This document shows, piece after piece, positions 52,034-61,256 of a DNA stretch of 64,000 nt. Numbering within the stretch: position 1 is the stretch's first letter; each line of letters starts with the position of its first letter. This stretch comes from Bacteroidota bacterium (GTDB taxonomy: Bacteria; Bacteroidota; Bacteroidia; Chitinophagales; LD1). The translations under genes and the position numbers were made by a program. Below the pieces are notes generated by a model. It was given only the letters and a program-made list of their open reading frames with translations. It made no database searches and had not been told where the DNA came from. The stretch covers positions 58,950 to 122,949 of the forward strand of contig JAFDYN010000014.1 of NCBI GenBank assembly GCA_018267385.1, written 5' to 3'.

Positions 52034-53428
52034 GTGAAACTATCTGACATATACAGAGGCAGGACGGCAGCGATCATAGTATCGTTTGTAGTGCTGCTAT
52101 GTCTGACCATGTGCCGCAAGCCTGAAGCATTTTCTGATGCAGGATATGACGAGCGGCTTAGTGGCGGTGTTAATACTGTATTTGATGCGACTTCACGGGC
52201 ATTTAGCAATGCGTATCCCGGCCTGAATGCTGCAGAGGCTGCCCTGCACGATCTGGGCGATAGCAGATTTGAAGCGACCTTTGTGACCGCTCCTGCCCCT
52301 GTGAATAGCGGCCTTGGGCCGCTGTACAACAATGTCTCCTGCTCCTCCTGCCATCACAATGACGCCAATGGAGAGCCGACAGCCGGCGGCGCCAAGTCTG
52401 CCCTGCTGATACGGGTCAGTATGCCGGGTGTGGATGAGCACGGAGGGCCGGTGCCGGTACCGGGCTTCGGCCTGCAGATAGAGGACAAGGCTCCCATAGG
52501 CAAGCAGCCGGAAGCGACTGTCAATATAAGTTTCAACTATCAGACCTACTCCTTTCCTGATGGAGAGACCTATGAGCTACGCAAGCCGGTTTTCACCCTG
52601 ACAAATACCTATACAGGACTGCCGGGTGGCTACCTCATGTCAGCCCGCGTGCCGCTACCGGTCATGGGTCTGGGTATGCTGGAGGCCGTGCCCGAGAGCG
52701 ATATCCTGGCCAATGCAGATCCTGACGACCGCGACCAGGATGGTATCAGCGGGAGGCCTAATTATGTCTGGGACCCGGATACGAAAAGTACGCGGTTAGG
52801 CCGTTTCGGCTGGAAGGCAAACGTATCGAGCCTACTAAACCAGGTGGCAGGGGCACTCAGTAATGACATCGGCATCACCACCCGTCTGGCCCCGGTAGAG
52901 ACCAGCTATGGCCAGCCACAGGACGACGGCCTGAAGGATGACCCCGAGATGCCGGACAGTGTGCTGAATGCACTGGACTACTATATACATACACTCGCCG
53001 TGCCAGCGCGTAGAGATGTGACCGATGCACAGGTACTACAGGGCAAGGCGATCTTTAAAGCCGCTACCTGCAGTCGCTGCCATGTAGAGACGCTGACCAC
53101 AGGGACTGATGTGGGCTTCCCGGCTATCTCAAACCAACGTATACACCCCTATACAGACCTGCTGCTGCACGATATGGGCGGCAGCCTGGAGGATGGTCGG
53201 CCTGACTATCTGGCTACCGGCTCCGAGTGGCGCACACCACCGCTCTGGGGTATAGGCCTTTATGAGCGGGTCGCCTCGCCACCTCACTACCTCAATGACG
53301 GTCGGGCACGCACCCTGATGGAGGCTATCATGTGGCATGGCGGCGAGGCCGCCCGTGCCAAAGCATATGTCACCCAGCTGAGCAAGGCAGACCGGGACGC
53401 CCTTATCGCCTTTCTCAAATCGCTCTGA
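52034..53428 (+). CDS. Di-heme cytochrome c oxidoreductase (DHOR family) lipoprotein
   Basis: 464 aa from a GTG at 52034. The signal ends in a lipobox LCLTMC (Cys27). Two c-type heme sites are seen, CSSCH (103-107) and CSRCH (346-350). The region between them, with DDRDQDGISGRPNYVWDPDT and GRFGWKANVSSLLNQ, and the later LLLHDMGGSLEDGRPDYLATGSEWRTPPLWG are strong DHOR (PF06537-type) marks. These proteins sit beside imelysin in iron-uptake gene sets and may oxidise thiols or reduce Fe(III). Its electrons could pass to or from the Rieske protein of the same operon, which is inference. Confidence 0.88.
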   Translation: MKLSDIYRGRTAAIIVSFVVLLCLTMCRKPEAFSDAGYDERLSGGVNTVFDATSRAFSNAYPGLNAAEAALHDLGDSRFEATFVTAPAPVNSGLGPLYNNVSCSSCHHNDANGEPTAGGAKSALLIRVSMPGVDEHGGPVPVPGFGLQIEDKAPIGKQPEATVNISFNYQTYSFPDGETYELRKPVFTLTNTYTGLPGGYLMSARVPLPVMGLGMLEAVPESDILANADPDDRDQDGISGRPNYVWDPDTKSTRLGRFGWKANVSSLLNQVAGALSNDIGITTRLAPVETSYGQPQDDGLKDDPEMPDSVLNALDYYIHTLAVPARRDVTDAQVLQGKAIFKAATCSRCHVETLTTGTDVGFPAISNQRIHPYTDLLLHDMGGSLEDGRPDYLATGSEWRTPPLWGIGLYERVASPPHYLNDGRARTLMEAIMWHGGEAARAKAYVTQLSKADRDALIAFLKSL

Positions 53429-53701
53429 TGCCCGCGAAAATGTGGGTATGTATCAGCCTATCCACCACCGACTGTTAGAACCCGCCTTCCCTTTGACCGA
53501 GATAATCAGTCTGATCAAAATCAGAAATCAGGCCCTAACCTAGATGATAGTTGTCAGCCAATATCTCGGCTCCTGTGTAATCAACAGATACACAGGCCTG
53601 ATTGTTACTGAATTGTGTACTTCTTTTCATTGAAATTTCGATGGTGCTTCATCTTTCCTTAACACTTCTTACAGATATTTGCGCTCTAATCCCTATTACA
53701 T
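53429..53701. other. Intergenic region with interleaved inverted repeats
   Basis: No gene. It has CCGAGATA (53497) pairing with TATCTCGG (53562), AATCAGGCC (53526) pairing with GGCCTGATT (53595), and a hairpin CCTGTGTA (53572) / TACACAGG (53589). The first two pairs interleave, and the last two share bases, so they exclude each other. Near 53674 GATATTTG is one base off a -7 box for the adhesin gene. Confidence 0.5.
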
Positions 53702-56700
53702 ATGAAGTACTTATCTCCACGTTTATTTTTAGCGGTAATCTTTTTAGCCTGTACCCAGTACCTGAGTGCACAGACGCTCCTGGCGGGTTGGGATTTTCAG
53801 ACCACCAGTGGTGGAGGCACAGCTGCGGCTGCAGCGCCTAGCGCTCCTACCACCTATGTGGCTAATTTTGGATCGGGAACGATCTATATGAATGGTACCA
53901 ACGGCTCTAGCACATGGATCACAACTACCTCCGGCAACGAGGTGACTTCCTTTGCCGGCACAGCTACCAATGCCGGTACCGGTTTTGCTACCTCTACCAG
54001 CAGCCCTGCCTGTCTGGCCATAGTAGGTGGTACGGGTGGCACTGCTGCAAACGGGAAGTATATAATTTTCAAATTCAGCATGACCGGCTATCAAAATCTC
54101 GTGGTCAGCTACGCGACGCAAGGTACCAGCACAGGATTTAACACCCAGACCTGGGAATACAGTACGGATGGAACTACCTGGACGACTGCGCAGGCCATAG
54201 GATCTATACCAACCTCCTTTGGTCTCAAAACCCTCAGCACAATCACCGGTCTGGATAATGCCACTAATGCCTACCTGCGTCTCACACCTACCGGCGCATC
54301 CTCGGCATCAGGCAATAACCGGATAGACAATATCCAGTTTAATGCTACCGCACTACCATCTACCTACCTGAGTGCTACGGCGCTGCACGGCTTTGGTACT
54401 TCTAACTGTATCAACACTACATTCGGTCCGGATTCTTTCACTATCACAGGTGTAGGCCTCACTACGGCTAATGTGACGGTAGGTGCGCTGACCGGTTTCA
54501 GCTATGCTACTTCTTATGCCGGTCCTTATAGTTCTTCTCTCACGCTCTCCCAGGGTGGGGGAGCATACAGCCAGAAAGTCTACGTAGAGTTCACTCCTAC
54601 GCTAGTTCAGTCATACAATGGTAATATAGTAGTAGGCGGCGGAGGTGCTACCTCTATCAACGTAGCGGCCACAGGCTCAGCTATCAATACAGCACCTACT
54701 GTAAATACCGGCGGTGCCAGCACTATCACCACCTCCTCTGCCATAGATACGGGATTTGTCACAGGCGCAGGATGCAGCCCATTCACTTCATATGGTATAG
54801 AGTACAGTACTACCAGTGGTTTCACTACTGGTACCGGCACGCAGGTGACCAGCAGCAATATGAGCGGCGGCACCTTTACCTCCAGCCTTACTGGCCTGTC
54901 TTCAGGTACTACCTACTACTATCATGCTTACGTGACTACTGCTTATGGCACTTATTACGGTCCGGAGAAGTCTTTCCTGACCACTTCCCCTTCTCCGATA
55001 TTGACCTCCAGCGCGCTGAGCTCCTTTGGCAATGTCTGTACCGGCAGCACCGGTGGTCCTAATAGCTTTACCATCACGGGTGTGAGCCTGACCACAGCAG
55101 CTATCACAGTAGGCCCGCTGACAGGGTATACTTTCAGTACTACTGCGGGTGGTACCTACACCAGCAGCCTCACCATCACACAGGGAGGTGGCGTTTTCAG
55201 CCAGGCTATTTATGTTAAATTTTCTCCGACGCTGGTTCAATCTTATGCAGGCACCATACCTGTGAGCGGCGGTGGATCACTCCTGTCAGCAGATGTCTCT
55301 GCCGATGGTACTGGTGTAGCGCCTCCTGCGCAGCCATCTGCTATCACCGGTCCGGCGGCACCATGCAAATCTACTGCAGGCATCACCTATAGCGTGACCA
55401 ATGCGTCAGGCGTGACCTATACCTGGACCCTGCCATCAGGCTGGGTGCAAACTGCCGGCAGCAATAGCAATTCTATCACTGTGACTACCGGCACCACTGG
55501 TGGTACTGTCAGTGTAGTGGCCAATAACGGCACCTGCGATGGCCCTGCGTCTACGCTCACTGTAGCACCGGTCACTGTCCCATCTCAGCCATCGGCTATC
55601 AGCGGTAGCCCGAGTGTCTGTACAGGCGCTACAGGCATCAGCTATAGTGTGACAAATGTATCCGGCATCACTTACATCTGGAACCTCCCATTCGGCTGGT
55701 CGCAGACTGGCGGAGGATCTACTAACTCTATTACTGTAAGCGCCGGCTCTGCCGGAGGTACCATCAGTGTGACACCTACCAATGGCAACTGCTCCGGTAC
55801 ACCGCGCACCCTGTCTGTATCAGTAGACCCGCTGCCGACAGTGAGCGGCTCCAGCAATAGTCCGATCTGTCAGGGTGATACACTCACTCTGACAGCCACT
55901 GGTTCAAACTTCATGACCTATCAGTGGAGCAATGGCAGTGCGACATCCGGCCAGATCTACCAGCAAAACTTCAATAGCCTGCCATCATCAGGCACCTCTG
56001 TGACCTGGACCGACAACTCGACCATACCAGGCTGGTATGCCAGCAGCAGCAACCTCGCTACCAACGGCCTGGTACTGGGTACTGGTTCCAGCAACTCAGG
56101 CAACCTCTTTAATTTTGGTAGCACATCATCTACAGACCGCGCTCTTGGCTCCCTGGCATCGAGCGGTACAGGTACACTGAACTACGGCCTGCACCTGACC
56201 AATACCACAGGCGCTCCGATAGACAGGATCTTCATACAATATACAGGTGAGCAATGGCGCGATGGCGGCTCAGGAGCTGTAGCAAACTCACTGACCTTCT
56301 CCTATAGTACATCTGCGGTGGCGATTGGCTCAGGCTCATATACAAATGTACCAACCCTCGATTATACATCTACTGTAGCCAGTGGCACCGGTGCAGGTGC
56401 TGCGCTCAACGGCAACGCTAATCAATCATTAGTGACAGGCACCGTAAGCCTGGGTACCCCACTGGCAAGCGGCTCCTCGGTATGGCTGCGCTGGACAGAC
56501 CTGAACGATGCCGGCAGCGATATGGGCATCGCCTTGGATGATGTGACTGTAGTACTCTACAGCAGCAGCAGCACACTGCTGGCTACACCATCGGGCCGTA
56601 TAAGCGTCCCTACCTTTGCAGCATCTGGTGAGCTGTCATCTGCTGTATACAGTGTGCCTAATGCCTCAGCCTCTGGTACATATACACTGGTAGCGGCCAA

Positions 56701-58876
56701 TCCATCAGGCTGTACATCTACAGCCACGACAGTTGTCACAGTTAATCAACATGCTACCGCGACCGCCAACTCAACTCCTACAGCTACTATTAATAATACT
56801 GCTACATACACTCTGAGTGGATCAGCTACCAACTACAGCAGCTACACCTGGTCTAGCAACGGCGCGGGCTCACTGACAGGCACTGCTACGCTGACACCTA
56901 CCTACCATCCGGCTACCAACGAGACTGGCAATGTGACCATCACGCTCACAGTGAACCCGCTGTCACCATGTGCAGGTACGGCAGTAGACTCTATGGTACT
57001 CACACTGACACCTGCCGGCAACGTCTGGATAGGCAATACTTCTGACTGGTTCACCGCATCAAACTGGACATCAGGCACTGTACCAAACAGCTGCTCTACT
57101 CCGGCTATCGTACAGACCGTGAGCGGCGGCCATGTATATCCGGTGCTCACAGCATCGGCACAGGTCAGCAACCTGACCATATCATCAGGCGCGCAGATCA
57201 CAGTAAACAGCGGCCAGTCACTGAGCCTCTGCGGCAACTGGACCGGCGGTGCCACCACAGCAGCTACGATCTCAGGAGGAGGCCGCGTGGTGCTGAACGG
57301 CACTACAGCACAGACCTTCACAGGCAATACCTCACTCAATACCCTGACTGTAAATAAAACAGCCGGTACTACCACCATCAGTGGTACTGTCAATGTCAAT
57401 ACCGCACTGGTTCTGACACGAGGCAATGTAACGGCCGGAAGTGGCAGTGTGGTGACGCTGAAGTCTACCGGAAGCGGAACAGCTTATCTAGATAATTTTA
57501 CTAGCGGTACGGCAGGCACCTGGACAGGCAACCTGACCGTAGAGCGCTACGTATCAAATGCTACTGTAGGCTATCGCGATATCAGCTCACCGGTATCCAA
57601 TGCCAAGGTATCAGACTGGGCGGCAGACTTCACAGTGACAGGAGCCAACGGTGTCAACTGCTGGTATGCCTACTCACCATATCCTACGCTGCAGTACTAC
57701 AGTGAGTCTACCAACACTCCTACTACAGACTACTATGGCGGCTTTATCAGTTCTACGGCAGGCACCAACCCGCTTACACCTATGAGGGGCTATGCAGCCC
57801 GCCTCTATACGGCACCGCTGACCATCACTACCACAGGTACACCAGGCAACGGCACAGTGTCTACCACGATCACCAAGACAAACACCAGCAATCCGTCTGC
57901 AGATGGCTGGAACCTGATAGGCAACCCATATCCATCTCCTATCTCATGGAATGCTGTAAAGGCACTGAACGCCGGTAAGACCGATGGTTCTGCTTACCTT
58001 TTCCAGGCTACAGGAGAATATACCGGCAACTGGGCCACCTGGAACGGTACCGTAGGCACCAATGGCGCTACGGACCAGATCAGCTCTACGCAGGCATTTA
58101 TGGTACTCGCATCTGCTACCAATACTATCAGTGTAAACAACACCGTGCGTGTAGCGGCAACTGCGTCACCATTCTTCAAGACAGCTGGCGGCCCGCAGGC
58201 TGACGAGATCCGCCTGACACTGACAGGTGCCGGCAACTCTGATGAGATCGTAAGCTATAGCGATGCCAATGCTACTGCAGGCTATGATGCAGGCTATGAT
58301 GCTGCGAAGATCGCCGCAGGTAGCTCCGTCTACCTCAGCTTTGATATGCCGGCCAAGGAGATAGCCATTAATGTAATGGACCAGCTGACAGAGGTTACCG
58401 TACTGCCGCTAAAGATAGCAGCAACTGATGCAGGTGACTATACCCTGACAGCTACCGAGCTCAATACAGATGGCCTCACCGCCTATCTGAAGGACAACCA
58501 AAGTGGCACACTGGCCGACCTGAGCACCACCGCACCGGTGCTGCACCTGGCTGCCAGCCAATACTACACAGGCCGCTACAGTGTCGTGTTCAAGAAATCA
58601 GCCAGCACTACTGCTACGGGTGTACAAAATGTAATCCCTGAAAATCAGGCGCATATATACGCCTACCAAAACAAGATATATATTGTGCGCACAAGCAGCA
58701 ATGCAGCAGATATAGAGGTGACCAACCTGCTCGGCCAGACAGTAGCACAACTGAAGAGTACCAGCGAAAAGACGGAATTTGAAATGCCCGCCAATGAGCC
58801 TTGGTATGCGATAGTGAAGCTGAATGAAAATGGCAAGGTGACTGTGCAGAAGGTAATCATAAGTGCTAAACAGTAA
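53702..58876 (+). CDS. Giant T9SS type A adhesin-like surface protein
   Basis: 1724 aa, Ser/Thr/Gly-rich. Signal peptide 1-23 (AVIFLACTQYLSAQ). Residues ~20-215 look like a lectin-type beta sandwich. Two copies of a ~110-aa module follow (about 219-330 and 432-540; shared FTITGVxLTTAxxTVGxLTG and FxPTLVQSY), with a fibronectin-like domain between (YSTTSGFTTGTGTQ). Then come two PKD-like repeats (542-626 and 627-712) and an Ig-like domain with another domain inserted (about 749-959). A long beta-solenoid-like part (1100-1300, NVWIGNTSDWFTASNW) and a conserved region with GWNLIGNPYPSPISW precede a type A sorting domain at the end (TNLLGQTVAQLK to VQKVIISAKQ). It should be exported by SprA and displayed; ligand unknown. 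Confidence 0.85.
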   Translation: MKYLSPRLFLAVIFLACTQYLSAQTLLAGWDFQTTSGGGTAAAAAPSAPTTYVANFGSGTIYMNGTNGSSTWITTTSGNEVTSFAGTATNAGTGFATSTSSPACLAIVGGTGGTAANGKYIIFKFSMTGYQNLVVSYATQGTSTGFNTQTWEYSTDGTTWTTAQAIGSIPTSFGLKTLSTITGLDNATNAYLRLTPTGASSASGNNRIDNIQFNATALPSTYLSATALHGFGTSNCINTTFGPDSFTITGVGLTTANVTVGALTGFSYATSYAGPYSSSLTLSQGGGAYSQKVYVEFTPTLVQSYNGNIVVGGGGATSINVAATGSAINTAPTVNTGGASTITTSSAIDTGFVTGAGCSPFTSYGIEYSTTSGFTTGTGTQVTSSNMSGGTFTSSLTGLSSGTTYYYHAYVTTAYGTYYGPEKSFLTTSPSPILTSSALSSFGNVCTGSTGGPNSFTITGVSLTTAAITVGPLTGYTFSTTAGGTYTSSLTITQGGGVFSQAIYVKFSPTLVQSYAGTIPVSGGGSLLSADVSADGTGVAPPAQPSAITGPAAPCKSTAGITYSVTNASGVTYTWTLPSGWVQTAGSNSNSITVTTGTTGGTVSVVANNGTCDGPASTLTVAPVTVPSQPSAISGSPSVCTGATGISYSVTNVSGITYIWNLPFGWSQTGGGSTNSITVSAGSAGGTISVTPTNGNCSGTPRTLSVSVDPLPTVSGSSNSPICQGDTLTLTATGSNFMTYQWSNGSATSGQIYQQNFNSLPSSGTSVTWTDNSTIPGWYASSSNLATNGLVLGTGSSNSGNLFNFGSTSSTDRALGSLASSGTGTLNYGLHLTNTTGAPIDRIFIQYTGEQWRDGGSGAVANSLTFSYSTSAVAIGSGSYTNVPTLDYTSTVASGTGAGAALNGNANQSLVTGTVSLGTPLASGSSVWLRWTDLNDAGSDMGIALDDVTVVLYSSSSTLLATPSGRISVPTFAASGELSSAVYSVPNASASGTYTLVAANPSGCTSTATTVVTVNQHATATANSTPTATINNTATYTLSGSATNYSSYTWSSNGAGSLTGTATLTPTYHPATNETGNVTITLTVNPLSPCAGTAVDSMVLTLTPAGNVWIGNTSDWFTASNWTSGTVPNSCSTPAIVQTVSGGHVYPVLTASAQVSNLTISSGAQITVNSGQSLSLCGNWTGGATTAATISGGGRVVLNGTTAQTFTGNTSLNTLTVNKTAGTTTISGTVNVNTALVLTRGNVTAGSGSVVTLKSTGSGTAYLDNFTSGTAGTWTGNLTVERYVSNATVGYRDISSPVSNAKVSDWAADFTVTGANGVNCWYAYSPYPTLQYYSESTNTPTTDYYGGFISSTAGTNPLTPMRGYAARLYTAPLTITTTGTPGNGTVSTTITKTNTSNPSADGWNLIGNPYPSPISWNAVKALNAGKTDGSAYLFQATGEYTGNWATWNGTVGTNGATDQISSTQAFMVLASATNTISVNNTVRVAATASPFFKTAGGPQADEIRLTLTGAGNSDEIVSYSDANATAGYDAGYDAAKIAAGSSVYLSFDMPAKEIAINVMDQLTEVTVLPLKIAATDAGDYTLTATELNTDGLTAYLKDNQSGTLADLSTTAPVLHLAASQYYTGRYSVVFKKSASTTATGVQNVIPENQAHIYAYQNKIYIVRTSSNAADIEVTNLLGQTVAQLKSTSEKTEFEMPANEPWYAIVKLNENGKVTVQKVIISAKQ
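54359..55322 (+). repeat. Two-copy ~330-bp coding module in the adhesin
   Basis: 54359-54692 and 54998-55322 code for the same ~110-aa module, both containing SFTITGV, TTA and LTQGGG/LSQGGG-like segments. DNA identity is partial, so the duplication is old. Confidence 0.7.
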
Positions 58877-58897
58877 CACAAAAGGTAAAATACAGAT

Positions 58898-59107
58898 ATG
58901 AAAAGCAAAATGCTCAAGACCACGTTTGTAGTGATGATGATAGTCGCTACAGGCACCATCTTTGGACAACCACCGGGCGGCGGCGGCGGATCAGGGTCAG
59001 GTGGACCACCACCTACTACCGGTGCGCCTGTAGACGGAGGAGCTATCATGCTGCTGGCAAGTGTAGCTGGTTATGCTTACGCTTCGCTGAAGCCCCGGAA
59101 ACAGTAA
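58898..59107 (+). CDS. Small PID-CTERM sorting-domain protein
   Basis: 69 aa. A signal peptide (MLKTTFVVMMIVATGTIFGQ) is followed by a Pro/Gly linker and then PVDGGAIMLLASVAGYAYASL plus a basic tail (KPRKQ). The PVDGG box, hydrophobic helix and basic end match the PID-CTERM pattern known from small Bacteroidota proteins, thought to be a sorting signal. So almost nothing remains between export signal and sorting signal except about 20 residues of Pro/Gly/Ser. It starts 21 bases after the adhesin stop and shares its terminator, so it is expressed with the adhesin. Confidence 0.8.
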   Translation: MKSKMLKTTFVVMMIVATGTIFGQPPGGGGGSGSGGPPPTTGAPVDGGAIMLLASVAGYAYASLKPRKQ

Positions 59108-59126
59108 TACATTTGACTATTGGTAT

Positions 59127-59160
59127 AAAGGCACATCTTTTTGATGTGCCTTTTTCATTT
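59127..59160 (+). terminator. Rho-independent terminator of the adhesin operon
   Basis: An 11-bp stem AAAGGCACATC / GATGTGCCTTT with a T5 loop, then TTCATTT. Confidence 0.85.
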
Positions 59161-59205
59161 CCGGCAGTGCCTCTGGCCTCATAGCGCCGCCGCCGGACCA
59201 TTTAT

Positions 59206-59213
59206 TAGATTTG
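59206..59213 (+). promoter_or_regulatory. TAnnTTTG-type box 4 bases before the CHK-kinase ATG
   Basis: TAGATTTG fits the consensus, without a TTG partner. If used, RNA would begin at or inside the ATG at 59218, giving leaderless translation or a start at the next in-frame ATG (59254). Confidence 0.3.
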
Positions 59214-59217
59214 AAAA

Positions 59218-60549
59218 ATGAAAAGACCCTTTTCGATCACTATACGCGTATACATGGCTTGGGCTATCTACCTGCCCGTGGTCGGCATTAGTTTTATGGT
59301 AGCCTGGCTGGACAGGAAATTGCGTTTCCCATTGAGCTTCCCGCGCGACGTGGACCAGCTACAAGGACGCAAAGACTGGCTGATAGCAGAGCTGAAAAAG
59401 AATGCAGCCCTGCCTGCTGACGCTGTAGTGGCGGCGTGCACAGTGACTCCCATGGATCAGTCCAATATCTTCCGGTCCGATGCGGCAAAAATAGCGATCT
59501 CCTATACTTCAGATGGCCTGGAGCAGACACTCATGTGCTTTGCAAAGTTTGCACCCAGTATGGGCACAGTGTGGAACAAGACAATTTTTAATCTCCAGCT
59601 AAACCACATCAAAGAGAGCTGGTTCAATGAATACTTTATCCGGCAGGATGCTATACCGGCACCGAGGGTTTTTATCTCAAAAGTCTCTGCTGCCACAGGC
59701 AATCTCTGCCTGGTCACAGAGCTGATGACCGGCGATACAGAATACCGTGAGGCAGCCTATGACAATCTCACAGAGGCCCACCTGGACATGGCACTGGACG
59801 GGTTAGCTACGCTACACGCCCGGTACTGGGGCGATACATCGGAGCGCATGAAGCGGGTACTGCCTATAGATGATATCACAGTGTATTTTTTTGACTCTCT
59901 GGTGGCTGGTAGCTGGAGCGCGCCTGCACGCACAGTATTGGTAAAAAGCTGGACGCTGATGAACCGGCGACAAACTGTACTGCATGGTGACTCGCGCATC
60001 GGCAATATGATGTTTCCGGTAGCGCCGGACGGACGCTATGTGATGATAGACTGGCAGGCCACGAGGCAAGGCCGGGCTGCTTTTGATCTCGCATACTTTC
60101 TGGTACTAAGTCTTATATCGAGTCATCGGAAAATGGTAGAAGCAACTTCAAAAAACAAATACTATGAGTGCCTGCTTGCGAAAGGTGTACAAGGCTACAG
60201 CCGGCAGGATTTTGAAGAAGACTACCGCCATGCATGCCTCTGTGTACTGGTGCTGCTCTCTCTGCCCATGCTGAGCGGAGAGGTGAGCGTAGATGGCTTT
60301 GCTGCGCTCATATTTGTGTATGGCATGGGCGTGTGGAAGGAGAGGATGCGCATCATGTTTGATGATTTCGACTATAGCTGGATGGCTCAGCACTATGGTC
60401 TCACGGAGCAGCAGGCGAGAGACGCGGTCTGTGAGATGCTCGACGTGATACAAAAGCGGCTGGACGGTATATCCTCCGCCAGCGACATCAAACAATCACT
60501 GGTAGAGATATTGAAGGAGAATAACCAGCGCTATGACTACGAAGTCTGA
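59218..60549 (+). CDS. Membrane-anchored CHK/aminoglycoside-type kinase
   Basis: 443 aa. The N-terminus has one hydrophobic helix (MAWAIYLPVVGISFMVAWL). The kinase core follows: the nucleotide-lobe strand QTLMCFAKFAP with its probable Lys, then the catalytic loop LHGDSRIGNMMF (about 258-269) and the metal Asp in MIDWQATRQGRAAFDLAYFL. The layout fits the CHK/ecdysteroid-kinase-like branch of the protein-kinase superfamily, which phosphorylates small alcohols; bacterial members lack known substrates. ATG 59218 is used, with 59254 possible. It is convergent with the Bax-inhibitor gene. Confidence 0.8.
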   Translation: MKRPFSITIRVYMAWAIYLPVVGISFMVAWLDRKLRFPLSFPRDVDQLQGRKDWLIAELKKNAALPADAVVAACTVTPMDQSNIFRSDAAKIAISYTSDGLEQTLMCFAKFAPSMGTVWNKTIFNLQLNHIKESWFNEYFIRQDAIPAPRVFISKVSAATGNLCLVTELMTGDTEYREAAYDNLTEAHLDMALDGLATLHARYWGDTSERMKRVLPIDDITVYFFDSLVAGSWSAPARTVLVKSWTLMNRRQTVLHGDSRIGNMMFPVAPDGRYVMIDWQATRQGRAAFDLAYFLVLSLISSHRKMVEATSKNKYYECLLAKGVQGYSRQDFEEDYRHACLCVLVLLSLPMLSGEVSVDGFAALIFVYGMGVWKERMRIMFDDFDYSWMAQHYGLTEQQARDAVCEMLDVIQKRLDGISSASDIKQSLVEILKENNQRYDYEV

Positions 60550-60557
60550 GATCTCGA

Positions 60558-61256
60558 TCAGTTCCTCCTATTGCCCAGCAGGCGCAGGATATACAGGAAG
60601 AGATTGATAAAATCCAGATAAAGCTGAAGCGCGCCTATCAGTGCATTTTTCTGCATGCTGTCTGAGTCGCTGAATCCCTGTGCACCATATTCTTTTATCT
60701 TCTGGGTGTCATAGGCTGTGAGGCCTACGAAGATCAGAATGCCTACATATGTGCAAATCCAGTAGAACATTGAGTTTTGCCAGAAGAGATTGACTACTGA
60801 TGCGATGATCAGGCCTATGAGTGCCATGAGCAGCAGGTTGCCCCAGCTGGTCAGGTCGCGCCTGGTAGTGTGGCCATAGACGCTCATCACTGCAAAGGTA
60901 CCTGCGGTCACGAAGAAAGTGGTACCTATGGAGCTGGCCGTATAGCGCAGAAAGATGACCGATAGCGTAAGGCCATTCATGACGGAGTATAGTATGAAAA
61001 GCGCCGTGGCCGTAGTAGCAGAGAGCCTGTTGATAGCAGCAGAGATGACCCATACGAGAGCTATCTCACCCAGCAGCAGTCCATAAAATACACCCCTATT
61101 GCCCACGATGCTCTCCATGAGCGCATCAGAGCTGGCTATATAGGCGGCCACCGCACCTGTGATGAGCAGGGCGAGAGACATCCATGAATATACTTTGCTG
61201 ATAAAGGTAGACTGCGCGAGTTTGATCTCGGCAGGACTATACGATGTCGTATCCAT
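60558..61256 (-). CDS. Bax inhibitor-1/YccA family membrane protein
   Basis: 232 aa with seven membrane helices. The BI-1 signature is seen: a FISKVYSWMSLALLITGAVA first helix, GLTLSVIFLRYTASSIGTTF in the middle, and the charged C-terminal YDTQKIKEYG that forms the pH-sensing di-Asp calcium pore in bacterial BsYetJ-like members. Members affect calcium leak and FtsH-linked membrane quality control. The start shares a base with the stop of the upstream sulfatase-like gene (TAATG), so the two are translationally coupled. Confidence 0.92.
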   Translation of the reverse strand: MDTTSYSPAEIKLAQSTFISKVYSWMSLALLITGAVAAYIASSDALMESIVGNRGVFYGLLLGEIALVWVISAAINRLSATTATALFILYSVMNGLTLSVIFLRYTASSIGTTFFVTAGTFAVMSVYGHTTRRDLTSWGNLLLMALIGLIIASVVNLFWQNSMFYWICTYVGILIFVGLTAYDTQKIKEYGAQGFSDSDSMQKNALIGALQLYLDFINLFLYILRLLGNRRN

